Of a stretch of DNA of 64,000 nucleotides, positions 46,601 through 58,700 are shown piece by piece (position 1 is the first letter of the stretch; every line of letters starts with the position of its first letter). Origin of the DNA: Myoxocephalus aenaeus (Eukaryota; Chordata; Actinopteri; Perciformes; Cottidae); contig JBAMJR010000001.1 in NCBI GenBank assembly GCA_038501785.1, positions 457,001-521,000 of the forward strand, read 5' to 3'. The notes beneath the pieces are model-generated. The model did no database searches and was not told the DNA's origin. It saw only the letters and a program-made list of their open reading frames with translations. The position numbers were made by a program, and so were the translations under genes.

Positions 46601-47540
46601 AACTGTTTTATGAAGGGTAAATTAGTTTAAAAGGCAACTGAAAGGGACAGTCAGGGCAGGAGCCCATATGAGAGATAAGCAATATACTGCTGGACAGGGC
46701 CACCAGAAAACATGTAGGCAACCTAAAAGAAAGGCCCACCTAAAAAAATCAAATATCTGTATAAATTTACGCTAAAGCAGTGAAAAGTTGAAGGGTAACT
46801 CCACTGAAGTGCATTTTCTTTTCTTTTTTTATGTGAAGGACATATTACTTGTAATTAAGGCATGCTTGAATATTTGTGCCAAAGTCATTTCCAATCTTCT
46901 GATGTTTAAGCTTAGATATGTTTAACTGCTTTTAGAGTTATCTTTATGCAATATGGAAGTATGAAAATAGTATAGTATACGGTATGTAGTACAGTAAGCC
47001 ACAAAGTCATTTTCCTGCTACTTTTTGGAACCTTCCTGATCTTTTTTTTTTGCTGAAAAGTCCCAGATAAGCTTGTTGAGGCCAACATACCGGCGTGTTC
47101 TGAGCGGATGACTTGGGGGAGCTCCATGCGCTCCGGCTTGGAGAGATAACTGGTGCCGTTCATATGCTGCCCGCGGCACAGTGACACAGAGCTGGTGTGT
47201 TCTGACAGTTTATGCTGGTTTGTCGAAAAAAGCTATTATGGAGTTTGATTACAAACGATGCACTGTAATAATATGGAAAGCATATTTTGATAGGAAATCA
47301 TAACTTTATTTAATATTTCAGGGTTAGTGTATTTAGTTAGTTAGTGTACACAATTGCCTTTGTCAAAATAAAATGAACTTAACAGGAAATGGTCAATTAG
47401 ATCTTTTAGAGGAAAGTTAATTGTAAAATATTTTACAGATTAATCATTAGAACATTTGTTGTTAGTGGCAGAGTCTCAAGCACAGAGACCACCGGAGCTG
47501 TGCAAAGTGCAAAGGCCATGAAGAAGTGAAAGAACCCCAA
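43610..47540. other. Gene-free flank between two retroelement fragments
   Basis: No gene recognised. 44400-44620 (GGGGCCCGGGGTGACCTGCA region) and 45700-46330 are GC-balanced and complex, but I could not assign them to a family or show constraint. Confidence 0.5.
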
Positions 47541-47559
47541 CACGGAAGGGAAGATAACT

Positions 47560-48090
47560 TTATGAAGAAAGGCGTGGACAAAATGTGGATTTTTCTCAGT
47601 TTCAACTCGTTAAGACTTCCTGAGGTTCCTCTGGTGGGACAAAGATGATCTGGACTTCAAACGCTCAGTGTACATCAATTTCATCCAGAGAAGTTTTTAC
47701 TGTTACAATGGCTGAACAAGCGTGAAGTCACCTGCTCTGCAATGCAGCCATGCATCTGGGGGAAGAGTCAAGAGCCTTGTGCAGAACAGAAAACCTCCTG
47801 CAGCACAAGTTTGAATCCATTGACAAAGAAGTGATTGTCGCTAGAAGAACATGCCCAAAACTAGGATACAGACACGGCCTTCGGAGAACATCCAGCGAGC
47901 ACTTAGAGTTCAGTGGTGTGTCAAAGCAGATGAATTTCAAGGAAAATCCACTGACAAGGAGAGGGGTTCTCTCAAGCGCCCCGCACTACGATCCGCATAG
48001 GTTTGTGACTTCCTTCATACTAATCAGCCGACAGATCCTTCAGAAGCTATGCAGAGACTAAGTATGGATCAGTTGATCACTTGTCATGGG
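47560..48090 (+). mobile_element. BEL/Pao-type LTR retrotransposon fragment (reverse-transcriptase region)
   Basis: At 47614-47691 the plus strand reads FLRFLWWDKDDLDFKRSVY, the LRFLWW motif typical of Pao-family reverse transcriptases. Downstream come LLQHKFESIDKEV, QWCVKADEF in a second frame, and NPLTRRGVLSSAPHYDPHRF with ILISRQILQKLCRD (stop 48058-48060) in a third. This is the usual order in Pao proteins (HKF, ALG.QWCV, TRRG.LS...YDPLGF, A..ILQ.LCR). The frame changes at least twice and the catalytic YVDD stretch is missing, so it is an old, inactive piece. No LTRs seen. Confidence 0.75.
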
Positions 48091-48099
48091 GAAGCAAGA

Positions 48100-51000
48100 G
48101 TAACCCCTAGCAAACTATCCCAAATACTTGAATTGTTATCGGCTGTGACTTCACTTCGATGATGTTGCTAAAAGAGAGTTTAAGATTACAAATCTGCAGG
48201 AGTAGAGCAAATGTCCCTATCAAGCCCATGTCGCATTTACGCTCATTTGCTAATTCTGAGACCAACAAAACAAAAGAAATGCTACTCATCATTGACTCTT
48301 TCAAATTACAAGGTTTGTCACATTTAGTGGATTTAATTTCTAACAGGAGCGGCACTACGCCGATATGGTGGCGCTATATTTTTATCTGCACGGGGGAAGG
48401 CGCTGCTAAAACTATGAGAGGAAAAACAGACCTTCAGCTTCAGATCCCACGATGAAGCAGCAAAGAAGGAGAAATACTTGTTCTAAGTTTGATATATATA
48501 TACAACACTGATGATATGAATCCATATTTTTGTATGTCTGTATTGCACTTTCCATTATAGAGTTAGCTGTGGCTCTCGAAACAGTTTCTGTGAAATCATG
48601 ACTGCTGGGAGGAGAATATTTGACCTAAGGTATCATGAGCAAACCGCTTGCTCTGTAAGTCTGCAGGGCTCAGTCCCTTTGCTGTCCCACGGGGGACATT
48701 CTGCATTAACATGGACACGTCATATGGTGGATGATGACACACTCCAATAGCCGCAGAACTGGCCTCAGCTACTACATCCGTCCATCCCCCACCAAGAGGT
48801 CACCCCCTCAGCAATCAGCAATCCTTTCACCTTCTGTGTGGCAATAATTACAGGATCACTGGGCTCAGGGAAATGCCTCCTCACTGAGCCAACTTCTGCT
48901 CAGTGCTATTCTAATATTTGTTTATGACTGAATCAGAAAGCATGACTGCTTTGCTGTGTGTTCTGCAGATCACATCTGTGCGTGTATATGGATACGGACG
49001 ACTGTGTGTGTAAAACATGTTGTGAAACATGAGTGTGTGTGCATCCTCAGTTTCTATTAATTAAAGGCTTCTTTTTGAAGATAAAGCCTGGTGAAACTAG
49101 TGTAAACTGGTACCGATGGACCAGTGGAAGAGTGGGGCCCCTTGATATCATCCAATAGCCAAGCTTGCCTTTTCTGAAAATATTCACTCATCAGACAAAA
49201 ATGTTCAATGGTGTAAACAGATCACAAAGAAGTTGCCTAATCACATGAATGGCCCAAGATTGAGACAGGTTACACTGTAATCATTGTTCATTGAAGATGG
49301 ATGATGACAATCCTGAAGCAATAGAGCTGACTTGATAACTTGCTACGTTTTGCTAAAAGCTTTTTTTAAACCTGTATTATAGTCTGACTGTGTTTCTTGC
49401 CCTGTCCTGTTATTATGAATACGCTGGAATTACCCTTGGTCTTTCTAGACTGTGGCAGTAATGGTGACCTTTTCCTGCCTGATTATTTATTGTCTTTTAT
49501 CTCCCCTACAAACGTAGGTTCATCCAATTCATAGGAGACATGTGTTGGCTCAGTTGTTCACAGTTCAATGATGAGATGTCATTTGTTTAGCTTTATGACA
49601 CAAGGGTCTTCTCAGTGTGCTAAACTGCACAGCTTCTTGGGATACATAGTTCCATCAGTCATCCAAAGTAGTAAATCATTGGAGGGGATTTAGATAAAGC
49701 AGAAACCGTTTTGCAGTTGGCGTCCCCTTTATATCACGATGGGCTAAAATTATCAGAGCACTGTCAAGAGCACACAACTGCCCATTCCACTCTGAAAAGG
49801 CTTATTTTTGGAAGTCCGAGGTCACAGTAAACTCACCTGCTCACCCTCTATCATATACCATCCATGGGAGTGGAACCGGAGAAAGGTGATCAGGCATTTT
49901 ATCAAATTCAGACACCTCTGCTGACAGTACAACAATGGAACACAGATTTCACCTCCCATCTGTGGACACATGATATCGAGAGCGTGATTTCTTTTACTTA
50001 ACGCATCTCTTCTCGTCCTACTCCTGGTTCCACAAATCACCTGTCGGCTCTCTCACTATCACAGAAAGGGTCAAAGGGCTCCTTGTCGTGCTTGTCACTC
50101 ACAGCAGTGTCCAATTTGATGCTCTAAACTGCCTGTGTAGTGCAGTCCAGGTTGAGAGAGTGAGAAAAAACAACACACAGTAGCTAAAAATGGAAACAGG
50201 AAGTTAGATACAATAGAGGAGACCTTTGATCCATGATGAGGGGGAAGACTTCCCCTCTGGGTGCAAACTATTAATGTGAAAGTGACTCTGCCCATTGCAC
50301 TTTTGTTACAGCAAATAATGGATCTAAAATAAGCACACAATGGCAGGCAGACGGGCGACACTTGCACCCAGCCATGTGCAGGAAGGGAGCGAGAGGTAAT
50401 TGTATGAAAATGAGTGATTTGTTGAGGTCGGGGCTGTTTAGGAGCGCCGGCCGGTCACCATTTAAGGGCCAAGGAGTAGAGGAAAGATAGAAGTTGAGAG
50501 GACAGTGACTTATGACGGAGCTCCTGCTGCATTGATGTGTGTTACTGTAACTGTATAACCTTAAAGTGTGTTTGTGAACTCCTTAAGGAATTCAGCTGTT
50601 CAGCTGCTGAGGTAACAGGTGGCACCTCACAATTCAAGCAACAGAATGTGTGTCTTTGCTTGTCTAATGTTTTATATTTGTGCATCTTTATGCTGGTATC
50701 TTTTCATGTACATACAGCACATGTACCGGTAGTGGCCAATCTCACAGCAACATTGTGGACATTTTAGTTGTGTGTCTTTGCTTCAGCAGATAAACAGCTA
50801 TATTTGATAAAAGTACATTTTCAAGCCACTATGCTTGATTATGTTCCCCTCAGAATCCGAACATCCAGGCAACAGGACGGGAGATGAAGAGAAGAAGACA
50901 GCAAGCTCTAGTTTGACAAAAGCCGAAGCAGTGAACTGTCAGAAGACATTGAAACTGTTATATTACAGCTGTGGTCACCAATTTCCTAAGAACCGTCAGA

Positions 51001-52715
51001 AGAGCTACAAACATCCTCTGGAGAGCAAGGATTCTGAACAATGTGCTCACCAGCAGTACGCAGCAGCAGATAACAAGAACGCAGCCACAGAAACTTCGTC
51101 AAGTTAAGAGACACGCTCTGAAAGCCCTCACAACTAGTGTTTCTCTAAAGAAAGCAACAATTAAAAAACCCCGATGGAAAGCTGATTTGATTTGCAAAGG
51201 TTTTACAAGGCCAAATGGAGAATGATTGTGCGAGAGAGAGAGCGAGAGAAAGAGAGAGAGAGAAAGCGGCCTGTTATGCATTAACTTTTTTGGACAACAA
51301 AGAGTTTTTCCCAGGTGCTGAGGGATTCCAGAGATGCTGATGGGAAAGTGTGTTATTTTGTGCTTGTGTCTAAGTGTGTGCGTACACGTGTGCTAGTCCA
51401 TCATTTATCACTGTAACCTAGAGAACATTGTTAAATACCTGTTTTTATCACACATTGTTCCTCCTTTTAGTTTTTAGGAGACTGGCCAACAGCAAGGATT
51501 ATAAGATCTCATTTCCAGTGTGCACTGGTGACTGCAAATGTCTATATATGAATGCATGCATACACAAACACACCAACTGAATTACCAGCGCAAAGATAGA
51601 CGAAGATACTGTAAGTGGCTTGTTTATGGTGGTTATAAAACTGTTGAAGTTGCAGTGTATGAAGCCAATAAGCTGCAGTGCCATGTCAGTTTCACTATGC
51701 TGTAGCTGGAGAAAAAAAAAAGCCCTGAGGTAGACGAGCTCCTCGTGAGGATACTTTTTATGACCTCCTGTAATGAGAAAGGCAAAGTATGTGGTGCAGT
51801 TTGGTTGTGGAAGCAGACAATCGGTTCTGCCTGTGGCGGACTGATTAGGAAGAAAGCAGAAATTCATTGTTACATGCTCATGGGTGTATCTCTGTTAGCC
51901 GGCTACTATTTATTGGCAGGAGTAGGAAAAGGGGAATTTTTTTCCCACTCAATTTTGGCATCAGCTGATCTGTTTTTTTAACAGTGTTATATGTTCAAAT
52001 TGAAGTGAGGATCAGAAACGAGGCACAGATGCTTTCAAACAAGATTCTGTTGGTATATCGGCATCACTTTGTAAACGTCTTCAAGTTAGCTAAGCCGTAG
52101 AAATCTTTATTATTTCCAACGAGCAAATTTAGACTACCACTACCAAGATTTTTTTTACCTTTTGGAAATCACATATTGCGTTTGTAAGTCAGCAGGAATA
52201 GCTTGCTCTGTCATGCCAAAAAGTGATTGCCGAAGGTTTGCAGCCTGTTAAAATATATTACCCAGTTTATAGTCTACAGCTGCTTTTATCTGGACCGAAC
52301 AGTCGAGACATGAAAATACACATAACTGTATGTTTGTAGTAATATCTAAAGTATGTCTCTGTGAAACTTGTACGTTACCGAATAATCACAATTATGGCCA
52401 AACAAGTGTTTGCAGTTAGTAATCAGGCATGACATCTATGGTATAGGCAATACTGATTGTGCTGATAGTGCGTTTGGTATACAGTAACCTTATATATATT
52501 TGGAAACTATACTGTAATTCAAATGATTTTCAGATGGGTTATATAAATGATCTCTTTTGCATTATGACTCTTCATTAATAACTTGCACTGTGGCATAGAT
52601 TAAAACTAACCCACTACTTTTTAACCAGTTTTTACATTTTTAAAGCAGTTATATGCCAAAAACCCATCAAATGCATGTAAGTGAATTACCTTGTGACTGA
52701 ATCTTTATTTGTACC
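48100..52715. other. Gene-free flank
   Basis: No gene recognised. 50835-51225 stays open in two frames but the products are Lys/Ser/Gln-rich and unlike any family I know. A short GA tract lies at 51233-51265. Confidence 0.5.
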
Positions 52716-52719
52716 TCAA

Positions 52720-52960
52720 AAGACATATAGAGTATATTAAGACATATAGAGTATATTAAAAAAGTCAGTATATCATTTTTAAAAAGATCTTACTTTATTT
52801 TATAGAAAAACGTGAACGCAAATTCATAGGATAGCGTGTTGAAAAAATCATGGTAAAAAAATTGAAACAATGCTGGAAAAAAATAAGTAAAAAGTCATAG
52901 AATAGTATGTCTAAAATAGACATAGTATACCATGTTGGCAAAATTAACTCAATTGTAATA
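52720..52960. repeat. Degenerate minisatellite, GTCATAGTATAG family (part 1)
   Basis: Starts with a perfect tandem copy of agacatatagagtatatta (52721-52739, 52740-52758), then diverged units such as AAAAGTCATAGAATAGTATG and AAAATAGACATAGTATACCA. Confidence 0.75.
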
Positions 52961-53754
52961 TTCCATAAAAACCCTCAGTATTCTGGCTCCCTAAATTAGC
53001 ACGCAGTCTTCAAAACATTGAGAAAGCTTGTGTCAGGAGCTGTTATAGTTGTAGAAGCATGTATGTGAATATGATGGAAATTCTGATGCCGTCCTCATCT
53101 TTTTTTTCTCACCCAGATGATTGCAGAGTTTCCAAAAATGCGGATGATCGAGTTTCTTCACTCACTTCATCTACATCTTCTTCTTTCACTGTATGAATGT
53201 CCTCAATGGAGTCATTTCAGGGTCATGTCTGCCGCATTTAAAAAACAGGTACAATTTGGTGTTTCCTGAAACAATGAGGGAGAGGAGACACTCATAAATG
53301 GGAACCATGCCACCAAAACCACACGCACGTAGCACTATTCTCCTTGTGTATTTGAATTCTTCATTTTGGGTGTTTTACCTCAAATATGTGATGCATTATA
53401 TAAGGATCAAACCCACAAAAAATATATTTATTCACTTATGCAGTGGCTCAAGCTCTCGGGTTGTGATTGAGAAGCAGTTCATTGAGAGGTTAGAGAGAGG
53501 GTCAGGGGCTCAAAGACACTTCGACATGTAGTCTGCGGGGGCCAGGAATAGTGGTATAAAGAAAAGCAACATTTTATTAGGAGTGTCCAACAAACATGGG
53601 GTTGTTAAAATGTGTGGTTCATATAGTAGAAGAGGTTGGACATGCAGAAATTCCATCGTCACGATTTTTGGTCCGGAACTCTGCACATATCTGGGTAGAA
53701 AAGAAGAGAAAGAAAACATAAGAATTTGCATCATATTGACATTTCTGCCAAGAA

Positions 53755-53889
53755 TACTAAAACAAAGTCATAGTATATATGTCGAAGAATGTCATAAAAA
53801 AGTCATAGTATAGCGTGTTGAAAAAAGTCATAAGTCAGTCGTAGTATAGTTTGTCAAAAAAAGTCATGAAATAGTCATAGTATAGTAAG
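53755..53889. repeat. Degenerate minisatellite, GTCATAGTATAG family (part 2)
   Basis: Units of the form AAAAAAGTCATAGTATAGCG and TGTTGAAAAAAGTCATA repeat with irregular spacing. A hAT element has landed in this array at 53889/55157. Confidence 0.85.
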
Positions 53890-54407
53890 CAGTGGCGGTG
53901 CGTCAATAGAGGGCGCTAGGGCGGCGCCCCTCTTAAAATTTTGCGATGAAAAAAAAAAATAAGAAAAAAAAATAATAATATATATTGTCAAAAAACATTA
54001 TATACCAAATCATTTAAATAACACATATACCGTGTTGACGAGCTAAATGTGTGTGGGAGACCGTAAGCCCCTGCCAACAACCACTTAAGATATACCAAAT
54101 ATAATATATCGCCATTCATCATCACTGAGAACAGCCCCTCCCCCCTTTAGGGGCGCCGGCCAAATGTGAGTCTATGGCAGCGAACAAACATTTCACCCTC
54201 GTTGCGGCAAGGACAGCTTCTCATTGGCGGATGAAACGTGAATCTTCGGGCGCACAAATCTGCGCCCTAGCCAATGACATCGTTTCTTATTGCAACGTGG
54301 TTGGACTATTCGTCGAATCAGAGACCTTTATCATTCCCTCACATCCCATATAGCTCCCACGTAGCTACGCGAGCAACACAGCTAGCAGAGACTTTGATTA
54401 TGTTAGT

Positions 54408-54581
54408 ATGGCGACTGAAAACTCTGTGGTATCTCTACGCGAAACACCTTTCAATCCACGATCAGATGTTGACAAGAAGAGGCTGAAAGAGTTGGCACCC
54501 GAACGTCCGGATTTAAAAAGTCAGCAGCAAAGCATACACCCGGAGCTTCTCCTCAAGCTACATGCTAACCGGAGCTGTTAG
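54408..54581 (+). pseudogene. hAT transposase N-terminal remnant
   Basis: ATG at 54408 opens a 57-codon frame including RSDVDKKRLKELAPERPDLK, which resembles the region before the TTF-type zinc finger in hAT transposases (KELGPDRPDL). The frame then runs through unrelated residues to TAG, consistent with the downstream part having been deleted. No zinc finger or catalytic domain remains. Confidence 0.6.
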
Positions 54582-54798
54582 CTGGATGCTCAGTGTGGAG
54601 CGTGTGTGTGTGTGTGTGTGTGTGTCATAGCTCCAGGCTACAGCCATCAAGGTGGCTCCTGGCCTTTTGTCTATGTTGATGAGCCATCAAGACACACAAA
54701 ACATAGTTTTTTGTCTGTAGTATGAAGCCTGTTTGTAGTAGATATTTCCCCACAACTTATCTGTCTGTCTCTGTCTCTCTCTATATATTTATCTGTAG

Positions 54799-54948
54799 GT
54801 TATTGACACCATACTTGGACACACCAGGGAACGCTTTGCCTTCAAAGACCACCTCATCAGTGCCACCTTACTGCAGGGCCCCCAGTTTGAATGCGACGTC
54901 AATGTATTCCCTGAAGTTGCTCTGGCCACCACATTGAATGTTTCTTAA
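54799..54948 (+). pseudogene. hAT transposase internal/3' exon remnant
   Basis: After a CT-rich tract and tctgtag, the frame reads VIDTILGHTRERFAFKDHLI, SATLLQGPQFECDVNVFPEV and ten more residues to TAA. ERF.F.DHL.SA.LL resembles the middle of hAT transposases. AATAAA follows about 90 bases later. It looks like an exon of the parent element's transposase kept by the deletion derivative. Confidence 0.55.
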
Positions 54949-55156
54949 ACCATTCTGCTCTGAACCTCTCATGCCCAAAGTTACAGTTTGTTGATAGTTG
55001 TTATTGGACAGTGTTGAGCACTGTGTTTTCTTGAAATAAAGCTTTGTTTTTTAGAATATTCTACTCAAAACCTCTTTTCTTCTCATTGTGGAGTGCTATT
55101 TAAACCGCGCCGCCCAACTGCGCCCCCCCCCCCAAAAATGTCACCAGCCGCCACTG

Positions 55157-55470
55157 ATAGTAAGCATAAAAAAGTCATAAAAATATTATAGTATATCATG
55201 TCAAAAAAGTGAGTGTATAGTATGTCTAAAAAAGTAATACAAAAGTAATAGTATAGCAAGTTAAAAAAAAAGTTGTTTTTTATTAAAAATAAAGCTTGGA
55301 TACTCCGTAGAAAAAGTCATAGTATATATAGTAAGTCGAAAAAAGTAATCGCGAAATATGTTGAATATAGTCATAGGTATAGGTATGTTAGAAAAAGTAT
55401 TAGTGTAGTATGTTGAAAAAAGTCATAAAAAGCCATAATATATGTCAAAAAAAGTTTTAAAAAAAAAGTG
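55157..55470. repeat. Degenerate minisatellite, GTCATAGTATAG family (part 3)
   Basis: Continuation of the array on the far side of the hAT element, with units such as TCAAAAAAGTGAGTGTATAG, AAAAAGTCATAGTATATATA and ATGTTGAAAAAAGTCAT. Confidence 0.85.
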
Positions 55471-55970
55471 TTGGAATGACAGGATATTCACCCTATCATA
55501 AAGGACACTATACATGCATACATATCGGAGGTTCCATGTCCATTTCCGTTTGTCTTTTGTATTCATGGTGATGTAACTATGTATACAGTCATGTGACATC
55601 ACTGTAGCATTCATGAGCTCAGTTTGTCCTCAAAAAAGAGATGCATATAAAATGATTACAATCTTGAGGTTATACATGCATTATTACAACAGGAGACCAG
55701 ACAGCCCAAAAATAGCAAAAATGGCTGAGACCTCAGAGGGTTTCAAAATCAACATGTTAGTATGGAGTCAGTCTTGCCTGAGATATAAAGAAACATTGAG
55801 GACTTTTAAATGGTGTTTGTATGTTATTCAATTGTTATTTGTATTTATTGATTTATTGTCACATAGTTTGTGACATTAACATGAAACAAAAGGCATTCAC
55901 TCCTTTACTGTTTGTGTACAGAGTGATTCAATATATTGATTTGATAAATAGATAGATAGACATACAGACA

Positions 55971-56014
55971 GACAGATAGAGAGAGAGACAGAGACAGAGA
56001 CAGAGACAGAGACA

Positions 56015-56087
<73 letters not shown>
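55971..56087. repeat. (GA)n microsatellite with GACA units
   Basis: GACAGA repeats pass into about 30 GA units; purine-rich on the + strand. Confidence 0.95.
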
Positions 56088-56089
<2 letters not shown>

Positions 56090-57977
56090 GGAGGAAAGTA
56101 GTGTCCCCAGCTGGTTTTGGCTATCTAATAAACATGTAAACACTCTGCGTTCTCTACCTCATTAGGTGATTGCAGAGGCCGCTTGCTCTCCATAAATCAG
56201 GGCCCAGGTTATCAAGGCCTCTGATCTTAACTGTAGTGGGCGCCCAGCTGTCTACAGCCGCACTGACTAGGAACAGCAGGGTTGGAGGAATCCAATTCCC
56301 CACCTCTCCCACCTTACTCATTTTGCAAATAAAAGAGGAGATATGCTCGTAAGTGCTTGAGTACACATGCTAACCGGTCATCAAACGCAAGGTATGTTGT
56401 TTGTTGAACGGGAATGTTTTCGGAAAACTGACAGTATAATGTCTCCTTCACAAATGTCAGGTGATAGATGTTTTACTTCATGGAAATGGTGAGAAAAACA
56501 TAATCTCCTGAGAGCAAGCTTAAAAGTTAAAAGAATGAAAAACGGCTGTGTGAGTTTGACATCAACCGCCTCTCGTACCACCATAAAGGTTACTACTTGC
56601 CAGGTTCAAGCACAGTATCACTCTTTTATTTCCTAATGTAAAACACACTCTGCCTGTGTTCTAGCCAGCCCACTAAACGTTACAGGATTCACTGTCCAAG
56701 GATCGGCTTTCTCTAGTCATCTTTGGAACTGTCCAGAGCTTGAGTTTCCTCTGAATTTATCTAGTTGGCTGATTATTCCCTTTTTTAAATATAACAGGTG
56801 TTAAATTAAAACAATATTGACAATGACATAATCAAATCAGTCCAGTGCAGCACTCACACAGTGGTCACAACTGAAGCTAAACTAATTATATTTACAATAA
56901 GGGCTGAAAACAATTCCAAAATGGTTTGCAAATTGCCTTGAATTAAGAGCTGTAAAGCCTTTATTGCCACTATGCAAATAAAAGATGTTGCAATTTGAAT
57001 TATATTCGATTTACCAATCGCGTAGTGGAAGTGTTGAGGGTTGGCAAGCATGCTGGGGTCCTCCTCAGAGCTTGAAATCAGTTTGAGAGCTGTAGATCCT
57101 TTTTGGACCGCTTTGGGTTGAAAGCCTTCCTCCGTGGACTTAAAATTCAGGGCTCGGGTTTCTGGGGTAGGGGTGTGGAATGAATCTTTCCTCAAGTTGA
57201 GCCCATGGGACCTTGTCATTAGCTGATGCAGTAACAGGTGGATGGGAAAGGTTGCAATGTTGGTGCCATTGCATTGGATGGTTAGTTAGAGGGCACAGGA
57301 AGCTTTATCGCTACGTACGCAGCCTGCGTGGTGTTAGCTACAGCGAGGGGTCTTTAGTTTGATTTAGAAAGAAAATGTGACGCCAAATCCCAGCAATCTT
57401 TTGAATTATACCAAAACAGCAACCAGAGGGAGACTGCTGTGTCAGCAGCTGCCAGACTATTGTCCAATAAGTTTCATTAAAATGTGGGTGGAGTTCTCAT
57501 TGAAATCCAAGCCCTATAACTAACCCACCATAAGTCTACAGGGATAAAGTCAGCATTAACTTGGATAAAATTAATAAAACCACAAGAGAGTAACATATTA
57601 CAGTAAATACAATATATTGCGGTGGAACGTTTGCAGCAGATGTGACATCAGTCAGCAGATATTTTCTTCATATTTGGTGCTGCATCAGTACATTACAGTT
57701 ACTTATTACAGTAGCATTCGTTGTCAGGAAAGGTCAACTATTTCAACAAACTCCTTGTTAAAAGACTAATGACAGAAGGACTGATAGAAAGAATACATTA
57801 CAGCTGATCTGGCTGAGCTGGCAGTATAGAGTGCTGCCGCAATGTGTAATAAAACTCAGAAATGAGTTAGCATTGTTGCACTACGGTTACCTCGTTTTGA
57901 GGTCAATTTAAAACACATATTTTTTTATGGATTTTTGGTTTAATGCATGAAATAAGGTCTGTGGTTAATGGAAGCTT

Positions 57978-58700
57978 AATGCCGCGTTCACACCAAAAGA
58001 GTTGCGAAATATTCGCGCGAGTAGATTACATGTAAAGTCAATGTACAGACGCGAATGGTTGCGGAAAAGTCAAATTTTCACCGGGCGGCGCGAATGAGGC
58101 GAAAAAACCTGGCGAAAAAGCACTTTTTCCAGCTTTTTCCAGCTTTTTTCGCCCGAGTTGAAATATTTCTTTGACAGAATTTTTTTGTCCGACTTCCACT
58201 CGGTGGCCCTGGCACGTCAAAGAATACGCCCAGCATGTCAAGAAAGAAAGAAAAGAAACATGCACTTTATTAATCCCCTCGGGGAAATTCTTCTCTGCAT
58301 TTGACCCATCCCTGGATAGGGAGCAGTGGGCAGCCCTGTGAGGCGCCCGGGGAGCAGTTGAGGGTTAAGTGTCTTGCTCAGGGACACTTCGACATGTGAG
58401 CTATGGGGGGACTGGGGATCGAACCGGCTACCCTGTGGTTGCGGGACGACCACTCATCCCCCTGAGCTAAAGATCTGATTGGTTTAAGACCATGACAATC
58501 AACGATAACGTCCCCATAATTTCCAAAGGCCAGCTAGAAGGCCTCGGGCCTCTCTTCTTCCATAGAGACATAGAGGTGAAATCTGATTGGATAAAAGCTC
58601 TCCTTAAAACAAGCTACACTAGAAGCAGCACTACAGGCTGGAAGCAGAGCAACAGAGGAAGACATGAGCAGTGCAATGAGAAAATAAGCTAATAGCGAAA
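57978..58700. mobile_element. DNA-element relic (GCCGCGTTCACACC type) holding a nested SINE
   Basis: Starts ATGCCGCGTTCACACCAAAA, then GCGAAATATTCGCGCGAG and a TCAATGTACAGACGCGAATG block, a pattern seen at the start of many teleost non-autonomous DNA elements. After the SINE, CCAAAGGCCAGCTAGAAGGC and TCTGATTGG may belong to the same element. The far terminus was not found. Confidence 0.45.
58240..58476 (-). mobile_element. tRNA-derived SINE
   Basis: Read on the minus strand it starts with a tRNA-like head: A box TAGCTCAGGGG (58459-58469) and B box GGTTCGATCCCC (58414-58425), about 34 bases apart, as in RNA polymerase III internal promoters. The body reads GTGTCCCTGAGCAAGACACT and AAATGCAGAGAAGAATTTCC; the tail is a TTTC-rich tract (plus-strand AAGAAAG, 58240-58258). 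A diverged partial copy of the CAAGACACT region may lie near 53500. Confidence 0.8.

Larger units (their letters stand above)
53890..55156 (+). mobile_element. hAT transposon, internally deleted, intact ends and target duplication
   Basis: Ends are CAGTGGCGGTGCGTC and the inverted GCCGCCACTG; the 8-bp target duplication atagtaag is perfect (53882-53889 and 55157-55164). Just inside both ends lie GGGCGGCGCCC-like and GCGCCGCCC blocks. The 1,267-bp body keeps two pieces of a transposase gene, a (TG)n tract at 54603-54626, and AATAAA near 55037, so it is a deletion derivative of a larger autonomous element. The perfect duplication suggests a fairly recent insertion. Confidence 0.92.

Noticed and set aside
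50835..51225. Two overlapping Lys/Ser/Gln-rich plus-strand frames of 90 and 84 codons
   Set aside because: No motif, no splice context and no partner gene. Could be a retroelement relic, but I saw no family mark.
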